A stretch of DNA of 64,000 nt, taken from positions 496,001 through 560,000 of the forward strand of contig FONB01000002.1 of the NCBI GenBank assembly GCA_900112785.1. Direction: 5' to 3'. Made by a program: the position numbers and the translations under genes. Under the pieces are notes generated by a model, which was given only the letters and a program-made list of their open reading frames with translations, was not told the DNA's origin and searched no databases. This document shows positions 35,698-45,008 of this stretch, one piece after another (the first letter of the stretch is position 1; the number at the start of each line of letters is the position of its first letter). The stretch is from Phytobacter palmae. Lineage in GTDB: Bacteria > Pseudomonadota > Gammaproteobacteria > Enterobacterales > Enterobacteriaceae.

Positions 35698-36207
35698 ATG
35701 AAAAAGTATTCTTACCCCTATTTGTTCACCGTCACCATTGCCGCTGTGGCAGCAATTTTTGGCTTTTTCGTCTGGCGCAACCTGGTTTATCGCACTACGT
35801 TTCTCTCCCACACGACCTGTCGGTATATGGTGATGGCCTCGCTTGCGACGACAGTGCTCGCCTGTTTTGCCCTGCGAAAACGCTTTGCCGCCAATATCAG
35901 CACACGAACGGAATATCTCAAAGCCTGGTGCGGTATGGCCCTGGGGATGGCGCTTATTTTTTCCGCGCTGTTCACCACACTCACCTGGCTGCTACCCGGT
36001 GTTGAATCGTCCTATATTGCCCCCTATCACTACAGTTCCGGCAGCTCACGAAGCTGTTCCGGCGCCCAGGTCTATGACCGCGATCTGGATGAAGAGATCC
36101 GTGTCTGTGGGCCTTCCGGCAATCTCTATTCTGCTCGCACTCTGCGGGTTATAAAGCGGACCAACGCGCTGGGCATGGTGGTGATAGACGCGACCACGCT
36201 GCCCTGA
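35698..36207 (+). CDS. Small three-segment membrane protein, unknown function
   Basis: 169 residues. Hydrophobic segments lie at about 8-25 (LFTVTIAAVAAIFGFFVW), 42-60 and 79-101. The last 65 residues are predicted outside the cytoplasm and contain two cysteines (SSRSCSGAQVYDRDLDEEIRVCGPSGNLYSARTLRV), possibly a disulphide. GGGAGAGCC precedes the ATG. I do not recognise the family and the neighbours give no hint. Confidence 0.65.
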   Translation: MKKYSYPYLFTVTIAAVAAIFGFFVWRNLVYRTTFLSHTTCRYMVMASLATTVLACFALRKRFAANISTRTEYLKAWCGMALGMALIFSALFTTLTWLLPGVESSYIAPYHYSSGSSRSCSGAQVYDRDLDEEIRVCGPSGNLYSARTLRVIKRTNALGMVVIDATTLP

Positions 36208-36372
36208 TGCCCTGGGATGCAACAGGCATATTTACCGTTAGTGACAAAATGGCAATGGGTGACGAAATATTCCTGGTTTCGCCGGAGCGCGACTGCGCGT
36301 AGCATGATGAAACAGCAGCATTTATTTACCGGATAAATGCACTATGCCTCATTGTCCTGAAAGGAATGCGTT

Positions 36373-36774
36373 ATGACTCCTCACTCCTTTGCCTCTCATC
36401 AGATCGGCGATTTTCAGGTTACCGTTTTGAGTGATGGCGATATGACTGCCAGCCTGGAACTGCTCAATGGCATCACTCCATCAGAGGCCGGTCAAATCCA
36501 GCGCGAGGCTGGTATAACCGCACCCGGCAATATTCACATTAATGGTTACCTTATTCGTGGGCAGGGTACAACACTGCTGGTGGATAGTGTGAGCGGCGGC
36601 TGGAACAATGTTGGCCTGGTACAGGCTCAAGCCACACGCCAGAAAATCCTCGCGCAGGCCGCCAGCGAAAAATGGCGGGTTGCCGGGATGCAATTTGCTC
36701 TGCCGGGCTTTGCGCATATTGCGCCGCAAGAGGATGGCTATCGGTTAGTCTGCCCGACAGCAGACTCGCTATAA
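36373..36774 (+). pseudogene. Remnant of a metallo-beta-lactamase-fold hydrolase (internal deletion)
   Basis: 133 residues that join the start and the end of an MBL-fold protein. The first 80 residues (IGDFQVTVLSDGDMTASLELLNG, HINGYLIRGQGTTLLVDSVSGGWNNVG) are the usual opening strands. Then the sequence jumps to RQKILAQAASEKWRVAGMQFALPGFAHIAPQEDGYRLV, which normally closes the domain. The central region with the HxHxDH metal motif is missing, so the product cannot be an active metallohydrolase. The junction is near 36630. The frame is intact, suggesting an in-frame deletion. Confidence 0.75.
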
Positions 36775-36911
36775 CTGCCTTCTCTGCTCCCGGTATCGGT
36801 GGCACAGGTGCCCTATTCTTCGATAACGTTATTTGTTCTGACAGCGCGGGATGGAAGGATGTTACGTCTCCACTCTCTGATAAAACCTCTCTGACACATG
36901 GAAAAAATACA

Positions 36912-37493
36912 ATGAAAAGCTGGCTTGTAGCCCTACTTAGCGCGGCACTGATCTCTCCCCTGGCCGCATCGGCGGACAGCACTTATGTTTTCTTTCGTCA
37001 CGGCGAAAAACCGGACAACAATAGCGGGCAGCTCACCTGCAAAGGGTTGAACCGGGCGCTGACTCTTCCCTCGGTATTGCTCAAGCGCTACGGTAACCCG
37101 GATGCGCTGTATGCCTCTGCGCCAAAACAGAAAAAGACCGGCAGCTCCCTGCGCCCGCTAACGACCATCACGCCGCTGGCGATTCAGGTGTCCAAACCGG
37201 TGGTACTGCGTTTTCATGCAGATGACACCCGTGAACTGGTTTCCGCACTGCTGGCGCAGCAAAACCAGCCGCTGACATTTATCTCCTGGGAACACAAAAA
37301 TCTGGTCACCGCTGCGCGAACTCTGATTACTCAAACCGGAGGCGATGCCTCACAGGTTCCTTCATGGCCATCTGCGGACTTTGATTCGATTTATGTTGTT
37401 CAGCTTGACGCGCAGCAGCATTTCAAATCCTTTACCCGTGATGCCGAAGGGCTGGATGGCGTCTCCAGCCAGTGTTCTGCCCCGACGCAATAG
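36912..37493 (+). CDS. Periplasmic histidine phosphatase family protein
   Basis: 193 residues from the ATG at 36912. A signal peptide (MKSWLVALLSAALISPLAASA) directs it to the periplasm. The phosphate-binding motif is VFFRHGEKP (catalytic His30) and the second conserved histidine is in ISWEHKNL. This is the branch-1 histidine phosphatase layout, but the usual RHG-xT substrate loop is replaced by EKPDNNSGQLTCKG. Substrate unknown. The open frame extends upstream in the same phase, but the start is set by the signal peptide. Confidence 0.8.
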   Translation: MKSWLVALLSAALISPLAASADSTYVFFRHGEKPDNNSGQLTCKGLNRALTLPSVLLKRYGNPDALYASAPKQKKTGSSLRPLTTITPLAIQVSKPVVLRFHADDTRELVSALLAQQNQPLTFISWEHKNLVTAARTLITQTGGDASQVPSWPSADFDSIYVVQLDAQQHFKSFTRDAEGLDGVSSQCSAPTQ

Positions 37494-37897
37494 TCGGGAT
37501 AAAAGGAGTAGCGAGGGAAAGAATATCCTCGTTATTCCTTTTAAAATGCTAATGTTTCTTTTATAGGTACAATAATATGCGATAAAAATGGGCGAAAGCA
37601 GAAGAGTAGTGCTATTAATAATTCTATTTAAAAACAAGAAGACAATTCGGGATACAACAGCGCATTATCTTTAAATCAGCAGCATGAAAACGGCCCGTCT
37701 CCCGAGCTGAATACCAATACACCGGAGGGCCTGATTTAGTTTAAGGCAAAATAAATTTCTGAGGAAAAATAGCCCCCCAAATATACGTCTGGTATATATC
37801 GAAAAATAAAGCAAAGAGAGAAAATCCATTTTGCGACTTTAGCGCTGAGTCTTATCGGTATTCATAATGTAACCAGTAAAGACAGGGTGGTTAATTA
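37494..37897. other. AT-rich intergenic region before the diguanylate cyclase
   Basis: About 400 bases holding no gene I can support. An imperfect GGCCC/GGGCC inverted sequence near 37692-37727, with a loose T-rich tail, might end the phosphatase transcript, but the stem is interrupted. Confidence 0.4.
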
Positions 37898-40840
37898 ATG
37901 CACAGAGCAATGCATAAATATATCGACACTTTCACTGATACCCTGCGCATTTTCTTTTTTGGGTTTCTCCTTCTTTTCTGCCATCCGGTACTGGCAGAGG
38001 AACCACACATTGCATTAAGCGAATATTTTATTGAAACCTGGTCGACAAAAGACGGCCTGCCACACAATAGCATTAACGCCATCGCACAGACCCGGGAAGG
38101 TTATTTGTGGTTCGGCACCTGGGAAGGGTTCGCCCGTTACAACGGCAAAACCTTCCAGGTCTTCGAACGCGGCGGCGAAAGCGCAATGCCCGACTCCGGG
38201 ACTCTGGCGTTCGTCGCCGGGCCAGACGGCAGCCTGCTGGTTGCAGGCGCACGCGGCGGCCTCTCTTCCTGGAAAGAGGGTGTCTGGACACCCTATGCGG
38301 CGGCGCCGACGATGATTGGTTCCGCCATGCGCGACAGTAAAGGCAATCTGTGGGTTACCATGCCAGGAAAAGGCCTGCTGATGCGCCCCGCTGGTGAAAC
38401 CCGTGCAACGCGGGATGTGCATATCATCGATAACGTCACCGCCAACAAAAGCGTGGAAGACGCGAACGGCATTATCTGGGCGGCGACCGACAACGGTCTG
38501 TATCAGGTGGTCGACAATAAAGCGACACTGGTGTCTCCCGCCAGCGGTTTACCGCAGGTTCGCGCCTTTAGTTTGCTGGTCACAAACGATAATACCTTGC
38601 TGGTAGGCACCGAAGGCGGCGTCTGGAAGCGCGTCGGTGAAGGCTTTCAGCCACTACACCCGGAACTGACCAATGAAGTGGTCTCCACCATGATGCAGGA
38701 TAAACGTGGAGATATCTGGTTCGGCACCATTAACCACGGCATCTTCCGCCTCAGTCCGGAGGGGCTGGAACATCTGAATATTGATAATGGTATTGTTCAT
38801 AACCGCGTGCAAAGCATCCTGGAAGATCGGGAACAGAGCATCTGGATTGGCACCAACTCAGGATTAATTCGCCTGCGTCGTGCGCCGTTTATTACCGTTA
38901 GCACCCGCCAGGGGCTGAACGGCGACTATGTCCGCACCGTCATGACGCACTCGGATGGCAGTATCCTGGTGGGCACCAGTACGGGGCTAAACCGCATTAA
39001 GAATGGGCACGTCGAACAAATTAACTGGGATCAACACACGCAGCCTTCTGTGCTGAGTCTGGGCGAGGCCACGGACGGTAGCGTATGGGTCGGCACCTAT
39101 ACCGATGGCCTGCTGCACTGGAAAAATGGCCAGTTGACCCCGGTGTTACAGCAATCTGGTGGCCTGCCGGGCAACGAGGTTCGCGCCATTCTTACCGACC
39201 ACCAGCAGAACCTGTGGATTGGTACGGCTTCCGGGTTGAGTGTCTTACGACCAAATGGCGCGCTCCATACCTACTCGGCAGACGACGGCCTTCCTGCCAG
39301 CTTTATTATGGCGTTGCAGGAAGACGAGCAGCGCCGCATTTGGGTGGGAACGGGGGTTGGAGTCTCCGTTTTCAATAACGGCAAATTTGAGCACATCAAT
39401 ATCTCTGCCATGGAGAATGCCGAATATGCTTTCGGCTTTTACAGCGAACCCGGCTATATGTGGATGACAACCGATCGGGGTTTGCTCCGCTATCGTAGCA
39501 GCGACGGCGCAATCGGTATGGTGGGGCGCAAAAATGGTCTGCCCATCGACAAACTGTTCCAGGTCATACCCGACAACATGGGTTACCTGTGGCTTAGCTC
39601 GAACCGCGGCATGATTCGGATAAACAAAGCCGAAGCCGTGGATGTTATTGAGGGCCGCAAGCAGCACATTGCTGTGACCACTTTCGGTGAAAGCGACGGC
39701 ATGATCAGCGCGCAGGCCAATGGCGGCTCAATGCCCGCCGCCACGCGCGCTGGCGATGGCGGTATCTGGGTTGCGACCGCCCGCGGTGCGGTGATGGTTC
39801 ACCCGGAACGACTAGGGGAATTTAGCAAGACGCGGTTAGCTGCGGTAGTGGAGTCGGTCGAGAGTAACACCACGCCGCTCAATAATGACTATACCTTCCC
39901 TGCCGGAACGACACGCATCCAGATTAACTATTCCGGTCTGGGCTACATTTTGCCAGAGCGGATTCGTTATCGCACCCGTCTGGAGGGCTTTGACCCGCAG
40001 TGGATCGATCGCGAAAACAATACGTCAGCGGAATATACCAACCTGCCGCCGGGGAATTACCGCTTCAACGTTTCCGCCAGTTACCCCAACGGGGAGTGGA
40101 ATGGCACGAACACGGTTATCAACCTGCGTATTAAGCCGTTTTTCTGGCAGCGGCCACTCTTCCAGGCGCTGTTTGTGTTGTTGATTCTGCTGGCGCTGTT
40201 TGCGATCTTTCGCTGGCGTCTGAGGCAGGCACGCCGTAATGAAGAGCGTCTGCGAACGCTGATTGCCGCCAAGACGCTGGCCTTACAGGAGCAGGCTGAG
40301 GAGTTTGAACGGCAGGCTAAAGAGGATCAGTTAACCAGGCTGGCGAACCGTCGGGTCTTTGATAAACAGCTAATGCTCGGCTTCGACGATGCCCGTGCGC
40401 ACGGTTATCCGCTGACGCTGGCAATCTTCGATATCGATCACTTTAAGCAGATAAATGACCGTTGGTCGCATGTGGTGGGCGATAAGGTTCTGCAAAGTAT
40501 CGGGGACCTGCTGCGTAGCACCCAGCAGGATGCCAGGCTGAGCGCCCGCTGGGGCGGCGAGGAGTTCACTCTGCTGTTCCCTCATATGCCCATCGCGCAG
40601 GCCACGGCGATTTGCGAGTCGCTGCGCGTCACCTTATCGCAGACGGATTATCGGCATATTGCCGAAGGGCTGCAGGTGACAGCGAGCTTTGGTCTGGCGG
40701 AATCGTCTTCTGCCAGTGACAGCAATGAGTTAATTAAACAGGCCGACCACGCGCTGTATATCGCTAAACAGACGGGCCGCAACAAAGTGGTGTGCTGGTC
40801 CGGCGAAGAGGATCTCGCATCCGGTCATTTCCAGATTTAG
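37898..40840 (+). CDS. Two-component-propeller diguanylate cyclase (Reg_prop, Y_Y_Y, GGDEF)
   Basis: 980 residues. A signal/anchor (FFFGFLLLFCHPVLAEE) sends about 700 residues to the periplasm. These hold many Reg_prop blades (DGLPHNSINAIAQTREGYLWFGTW, GLPGNEVRAILTDHQQNLWIGT) forming a double propeller, then a Y_Y_Y domain (YRTRLEGFDPQWIDRENNTSAEYTNLPPGNYRF). A membrane helix at about 750-772 and a short coiled coil lead to a GGDEF domain with the active motif GGEEF (886-890). It should make cyclic di-GMP in response to a periplasmic ligand. The inhibitory RxxD site before GGEEF reads QDAR, so product inhibition through it is not expected. It stands alone. Confidence 0.92.
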   Translation: MHRAMHKYIDTFTDTLRIFFFGFLLLFCHPVLAEEPHIALSEYFIETWSTKDGLPHNSINAIAQTREGYLWFGTWEGFARYNGKTFQVFERGGESAMPDSGTLAFVAGPDGSLLVAGARGGLSSWKEGVWTPYAAAPTMIGSAMRDSKGNLWVTMPGKGLLMRPAGETRATRDVHIIDNVTANKSVEDANGIIWAATDNGLYQVVDNKATLVSPASGLPQVRAFSLLVTNDNTLLVGTEGGVWKRVGEGFQPLHPELTNEVVSTMMQDKRGDIWFGTINHGIFRLSPEGLEHLNIDNGIVHNRVQSILEDREQSIWIGTNSGLIRLRRAPFITVSTRQGLNGDYVRTVMTHSDGSILVGTSTGLNRIKNGHVEQINWDQHTQPSVLSLGEATDGSVWVGTYTDGLLHWKNGQLTPVLQQSGGLPGNEVRAILTDHQQNLWIGTASGLSVLRPNGALHTYSADDGLPASFIMALQEDEQRRIWVGTGVGVSVFNNGKFEHINISAMENAEYAFGFYSEPGYMWMTTDRGLLRYRSSDGAIGMVGRKNGLPIDKLFQVIPDNMGYLWLSSNRGMIRINKAEAVDVIEGRKQHIAVTTFGESDGMISAQANGGSMPAATRAGDGGIWVATARGAVMVHPERLGEFSKTRLAAVVESVESNTTPLNNDYTFPAGTTRIQINYSGLGYILPERIRYRTRLEGFDPQWIDRENNTSAEYTNLPPGNYRFNVSASYPNGEWNGTNTVINLRIKPFFWQRPLFQALFVLLILLALFAIFRWRLRQARRNEERLRTLIAAKTLALQEQAEEFERQAKEDQLTRLANRRVFDKQLMLGFDDARAHGYPLTLAIFDIDHFKQINDRWSHVVGDKVLQSIGDLLRSTQQDARLSARWGGEEFTLLFPHMPIAQATAICESLRVTLSQTDYRHIAEGLQVTASFGLAESSSASDSNELIKQADHALYIAKQTGRNKVVCWSGEEDLASGHFQI

Positions 40841-40934
40841 GTGGATGGCGTAATCCACAGCCAATTGAAACCCGACAGCGTAATTTCCTTTGCGGGAATA
40901 ACGCTGTGTGAAAGCACACAACGATGCAGAAATA

Positions 40935-41318
40935 CTACTCGCAAGCAGCCATAAGTTCGCCGGACTTATCAAAGGCAACGGAACATTTTTTTGCCGCAGC
41001 CGGGACAATTAACCCGACGGTCTGCTTCGTGTTCTTATAGCGGCATATAAAATAGAGCGATGTTTTATACTTTTTAGCCTCATCCTGATAATCAGGCAGC
41101 GTCCATACCGTCTCCCGGTCGTTATCCGGCATAAGATTAACGAAATCTTCAGGTGGCCCAACAAACAAACTGGCATCGCTTAAGGGGTGGGTTTTATCTT
41201 GCAGCGTTGGATGTGACGGACATAGCGTTGTGGTTGCCTGAGCCACTCCAATAGATAAAGACAATACCATTACCGACATAAAAAACTTATACCATGGCAC
41301 GGTGGTAAACTCCGTCAA
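40935..41318 (-). CDS. STY0301-family small periplasmic protein (paralogue 1)
   Basis: 127 residues with a signal peptide (FFMSVMVLSLSIGVAQA) and a small mature domain. The motifs SLFVGPPED, LMPDN, VWTLPDYQDE, SLYFICRYKNT and VPAAAKKCSVAFD are shared with the protein encoded at 41474-41839, so the two are paralogues. Four cysteines suggest disulphides. The downstream position behind a peptidoglycan-hydrolase-like gene suggests a role as its periplasmic inhibitor or immunity protein; this is inference. Confidence 0.78.
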   Translation of the reverse strand: MTEFTTVPWYKFFMSVMVLSLSIGVAQATTTLCPSHPTLQDKTHPLSDASLFVGPPEDFVNLMPDNDRETVWTLPDYQDEAKKYKTSLYFICRYKNTKQTVGLIVPAAAKKCSVAFDKSGELMAACE

Positions 41319-41473
41319 AGTGCGAATATCCCTTTATAATAACGGGTGGTGGCTGACATTCCTGATTTGTTCAGAGGCTTCGTTGAAGCAACTCTGCCCG
41401 CAGAAAAAACCCTGACAACCACCTCTCCATTTAACCTCCATCGCCACGGTGTTTTTTCCGTTTACGCCCGGGG

Positions 41474-41839
41474 TCACTCACAGCTCGCTAACACAGCGTC
41501 TTTCTTGCCATAATGGGCCGAGCATTTTTTTGCATCGGCAGGAACTTTAATTATTTCGGTTTTGTCTGTTCCTTTATAACGGCAGACCAGGAATAAAGAG
41601 GTGTTATGCTCTTTCACATAATCCTGATAATCTTTTAATGTCCATTCCCACGCATCAAGGGTGTCTGGCATTAAATCCGCTTTCTCTTCGGGAGGCCCCA
41701 TAAAGAGACTGACGTAATTCATTGTGTGTGTCTTATTATTTTCCTTTAACGTCTCCGGACAATTTATTTTTTCGGCCTGAGCAATACCTGAAAACAAGAA
41801 CATACTGGCGCTCAATAACAATAGGTTATTCCACGACAT
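41474..41839 (-). CDS. STY0301-family small periplasmic protein (paralogue 2)
   Basis: 121 residues from the ATG at 41839, preceded by GGAG. Signal peptide NLLLLSASMFLFSGIAQA, then a mature domain with SLFMGPPEE, LMPDT, WTLKDYQDYVKEHNTSLFLVCRYKG and VPADAKKCSAHYG. Its start lies inside the preceding hydrolase-like gene (14-base overlap), so the two are translationally coupled, as in effector-immunity pairs. Base composition is more AT-rich than the surrounding core genes. Confidence 0.8.
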   Translation of the reverse strand: MSWNNLLLLSASMFLFSGIAQAEKINCPETLKENNKTHTMNYVSLFMGPPEEKADLMPDTLDAWEWTLKDYQDYVKEHNTSLFLVCRYKGTDKTEIIKVPADAKKCSAHYGKKDAVLASCE

Positions 41840-42260
41840 AATAGTTATCTCCATTGTTTTCAATGCGCGGCGTTTTTAAAAATTTAATGGTGCGTTCACT
41901 GACGGGCTTAGGAGCAACGACCAGACGTCCCTGGCTGTCGCGATGTCGCCCCACCCACTGATCCAACACTTTTATGCCTGATGCATCCTGTCCTAAATAA
42001 ATAGCAGCGTGGGAACTCCCATCAGTATGGTTGCCATAGCGGCCATCCGGGTCAAACGTGGCTATCGCCGTACCGGGCGCAATGGTCATATTACCTTTCA
42101 CTAATACACCCCGTTTCCAGGCAACTGTGCGCGGCATGTTCGCCGCTTTTTGTGTGTATGCCACACATTGACCATTACCCACAGACTGACCGACATACGC
42201 TAATGGTGTTTTTGCGATATATGCCATGAAGTTACATCCGTCGAAGTTGAGAGATGACAT
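41826..42260 (-). CDS. BPSL0067-family, NlpC/P60- or CHAP-like putative peptidoglycan hydrolase
   Basis: 144 residues. The likely catalytic cysteine is in VGNGQCVAYTQ (about residue 32) and the histidine in GSSHAAIYLGQ (about residue 84), followed by a polar residue in KVLDQWVG. This Cys-His-polar order is that of papain-like murein amidases/endopeptidases. There is no signal peptide, as in effectors delivered by a type VI secretion system, though no such system is in the window. An ATG at 42227 is an alternative start. It overlaps a STY0301 gene, the probable immunity protein. Confidence 0.75.
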   Translation of the reverse strand: MSSLNFDGCNFMAYIAKTPLAYVGQSVGNGQCVAYTQKAANMPRTVAWKRGVLVKGNMTIAPGTAIATFDPDGRYGNHTDGSSHAAIYLGQDASGIKVLDQWVGRHRDSQGRLVVAPKPVSERTIKFLKTPRIENNGDNYYVVE

Positions 42261-42473
42261 TCTGCACCGAATGTAAAGTTATGCAAATAGAGGATAATGG
42301 CGGATTTTAAATTAAGAAAATTCCTGGATGAGAAGAGTATGTATTATATATTCATCAATATGTTAAGTACCTAAAACGATATACCATCCTTTTGCGTAAT
42401 AGCTACACGGGTTAATCGCATCTCGCAAAGAAGGAAGTAAAAGGCGATCCTGACCCTCGCCTTTATATCGGCT

Positions 42474-43859
42474 TTATAACAGTGCGTGAGAGATCTCTTT
42501 AATCGCTTTCATGCCGGAACCAAAACGCATGATGGCGTCCCGATGTTTTTCCAGCTCGCTGTAGGGTAACCAGGCCATATTCAAATCGGTGATACGACTG
42601 AATGCCGGACGCTTTAATTGTCCCCTGATATCATTCTCACGGCTATCAGGCGCCACCAGAAAGAGCTCAGTTGAGACAGACATATCATTGCCGTTGAGCA
42701 CTAAATCCAGCATACGGCAGATCCCCGAGTAAATTGACGTTGAGTGTTCCACTTCAAAAGCCGCGACAATCTGCTCGCTCTTTGGTGCCAGCCACAGAAC
42801 ATCAATCAGGCGTGTCGCCTCAGCACCTTTAGCTGACTGGATGCTTTCCGGAAGCGTTTTTAAACACCCCGTAGACAAGGCAACACCCTGATGAAGGCGT
42901 TTATGATCGTTGGCGGCAATCCACACGTCATACCCTAACGCTTTGCCAATATCACGCAGCCACGCCTGAATTTCGGTGTGAGTACGTTCATTTTCACCAT
43001 CCTGAATCTGCGCTTTGCTGGGTGTCGCGAGTGGCCGTACTGCCTCAAGGTATACATTCCAGTCCATGTCGGCAGTCGGCGAGTCATCCAGAGGTGGTGC
43101 CGGATAGCGGCCTGATCCAATATCAAAAAGTAACCCGCCAATAGCGCCCAAATCATTTGACAACATATCGCGGTATTTCTCATTCAGATCGAGGATTCCC
43201 TGACGCATAGCAAGAAAATGCGGCCAACTGCCCAGCTTAACTTTCGCACCTGTAAGCGCGTTGTAACCGTTAACTATCGCAGTATTGAAGGGAGGGATAT
43301 GCGTTGGGTGAAGAAAATAGAGCAAGTTGGCAACAGCCGGCCCCAGCCCTTTAATTTTCAATGCATCAAGATTATTGATGTGCTCCAGAATATCGTCCAC
43401 ACGCACCGCACAGGAACACTGATGTAAAAGCCTGGCAAACGCCTTCTGATTAGCGCTATTTTCATAAATATCAGGAATACGCAGTTTCGGTTTCCACAGA
43501 AAAGCGTGGTCGGCGCCTTTGAAGATCTGCTTCTGCTCCGCAATGGAGTGAACAATCGTCTCCAGCGAAGATCCCCGATAGGCAACGCCAAATTTTTCCT
43601 GCTCAATTTCATCCACCACCACCGCAATACCACTGCGGATCGAGCGAAAATTTTTCAGTCTTTTTTCCCACAAAAACCATGTCTGATACGTGGCCCCGGG
43701 ATCGTTGCGCCAGCGCTGAATTAAACGCTGGATTCTGTCTTTATCCGTTGACTTAGGTTGCAGAACATCATTTGCCATAACCATAACCAGTTTGTCTTTA
43801 ATTATCATTGAGAGGATGGTGTGACCCATTGATATGGGTAATAAGACGTGCTCTGACAT
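42474..43859 (-). CDS. Helix-hairpin-helix plus PD-(D/E)XK-like protein, putative nuclease
   Basis: 461 residues (an internal Met at about 28 may be the true start). A helix-hairpin-helix DNA-binding motif is suggested at LDALKIKGLGPAVANLLYFL (165-184). The C-terminal third has the order of a PD-(D/E)XK nuclease: TEIQAWLRDIGKALGYDVWIA (Glu296), LIDVLWL (Asp353) and IVAAFEVEHST (Glu369-Val-Glu371), with a histidine where the classical lysine would be. This layout occurs in restriction and DNA-repair enzymes. There is no methyltransferase gene beside it. It could be a solitary modification-dependent or abortive nuclease. I am unsure of the family. Confidence 0.6.
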   Translation of the reverse strand: MSEHVLLPISMGHTILSMIIKDKLVMVMANDVLQPKSTDKDRIQRLIQRWRNDPGATYQTWFLWEKRLKNFRSIRSGIAVVVDEIEQEKFGVAYRGSSLETIVHSIAEQKQIFKGADHAFLWKPKLRIPDIYENSANQKAFARLLHQCSCAVRVDDILEHINNLDALKIKGLGPAVANLLYFLHPTHIPPFNTAIVNGYNALTGAKVKLGSWPHFLAMRQGILDLNEKYRDMLSNDLGAIGGLLFDIGSGRYPAPPLDDSPTADMDWNVYLEAVRPLATPSKAQIQDGENERTHTEIQAWLRDIGKALGYDVWIAANDHKRLHQGVALSTGCLKTLPESIQSAKGAEATRLIDVLWLAPKSEQIVAAFEVEHSTSIYSGICRMLDLVLNGNDMSVSTELFLVAPDSRENDIRGQLKRPAFSRITDLNMAWLPYSELEKHRDAIMRFGSGMKAIKEISHALL

Positions 43860-43988
43860 TCAACTGCGGCATGGCATTGCGGTGATTGATGTCCATCAAT
43901 CTTTTGCAGGGGGACGTAAAATAATCTGAGCCTGCCCTCTCCTTATAAAAAGGCTATCAATGACAGGCTCATCGTCGGACAACGGAGA

Positions 43989-45008
43989 TTACAGAGTGGA
44001 TTTTTTGTCTGTCTTCGCTGGCGCGTTCTGTTTTGTCGGTGCGCCCAGCGTGTGCTTAAACCAGGCGACAACATGGTCAATCACCTGCGGCTGATACCAG
44101 TGAATATCGCCATGCTCCGCCCCCTCAACCAGGACATATTCAGCGGTGTCATTTTTGGCTTTCAGCGCCTGATACAGTTGCGCACTTTGCTGCGGAGAAA
44201 CCAGCGTATCCGCGCTGCCGTGCATAATTAAAAACGGCGGTTCATGGCCGGAAATATGGCCCATTGGGCTTGCGGCGAGCGCTTTTTTCGGGTCGCTGTC
44301 GATAGTCGCCCCGGCAAATGTGCGAAACGCCGTACCATGGACCAGTAATGCTTCGGTCACCGCCGCAGAGCGATGCACCTGCTGTATCTGTTCCGGGAAA
44401 CCTTCGCCAATATTGATCAAATTCGAGATGCCATAAATCGTGGCGACACCCTGAACGTCAGATGACTGCCCGGGATAATCTCCTTTGTCATACTCTTTTT
44501 CGCCATTGGTGGTGCCCAGCATTTGCGCCAGCCATCCTCCGGCGGAATCGCCCAGCACGGCAATACGGGCAGGATCAATGTTGTACTCTTTGGCATGTGC
44601 CCTGAGGTAACGTACGGCCGTTTTCCCGTCAACCAGAGGGGCCGGGAATTTATCCGGTATCACACGATATTCGGCAGCAGCAACCACATAACCTGCATTC
44701 GCCAGCGCCATACACATCGCAATGTATTTATCGTGATTGGCAGTCATAAAACCACCGCCTGGGAAGTAGACAATCGCCGGTTTCAGATCATTATTGCGCG
44801 GCACCAACAGTGACATCCTGAGCTGCCTGATCGCTACGCCATCTTTGACCTGCGAATAAATCACGTTGCTGAATAAATCGGTTTGATCCTGTGACGGCGT
44901 GAATTTCATTATCTTTGCGCCCTCGGTTGATCCGGGTAAGGGGTTAGCCATGGAAACAGCGGATGACAACAGCATACAGCCCGCCAGAATAAGGGAAGTT
45001 GATTTCAT
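43989..45008 (-). CDS. Secreted alpha/beta-hydrolase (carboxylesterase, HSL/BD-FAE-like)
   Basis: 339 residues with a signal peptide (STSLILAGCMLLSSAVSMA). The oxyanion-hole region YFPGGGFMTANHDKY, nucleophile GDSAGGW, acid IMHGSADTLV and base EGAEHGDIHWY give the full catalytic triad of a lipase/esterase of the hormone-sensitive-lipase clan. It should act in the periplasm on short-chain esters. It stands alone on its strand, with long non-coding flanks. Confidence 0.88.
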   Translation of the reverse strand: MKSTSLILAGCMLLSSAVSMANPLPGSTEGAKIMKFTPSQDQTDLFSNVIYSQVKDGVAIRQLRMSLLVPRNNDLKPAIVYFPGGGFMTANHDKYIAMCMALANAGYVVAAAEYRVIPDKFPAPLVDGKTAVRYLRAHAKEYNIDPARIAVLGDSAGGWLAQMLGTTNGEKEYDKGDYPGQSSDVQGVATIYGISNLINIGEGFPEQIQQVHRSAAVTEALLVHGTAFRTFAGATIDSDPKKALAASPMGHISGHEPPFLIMHGSADTLVSPQQSAQLYQALKAKNDTAEYVLVEGAEHGDIHWYQPQVIDHVVAWFKHTLGAPTKQNAPAKTDKKSTL

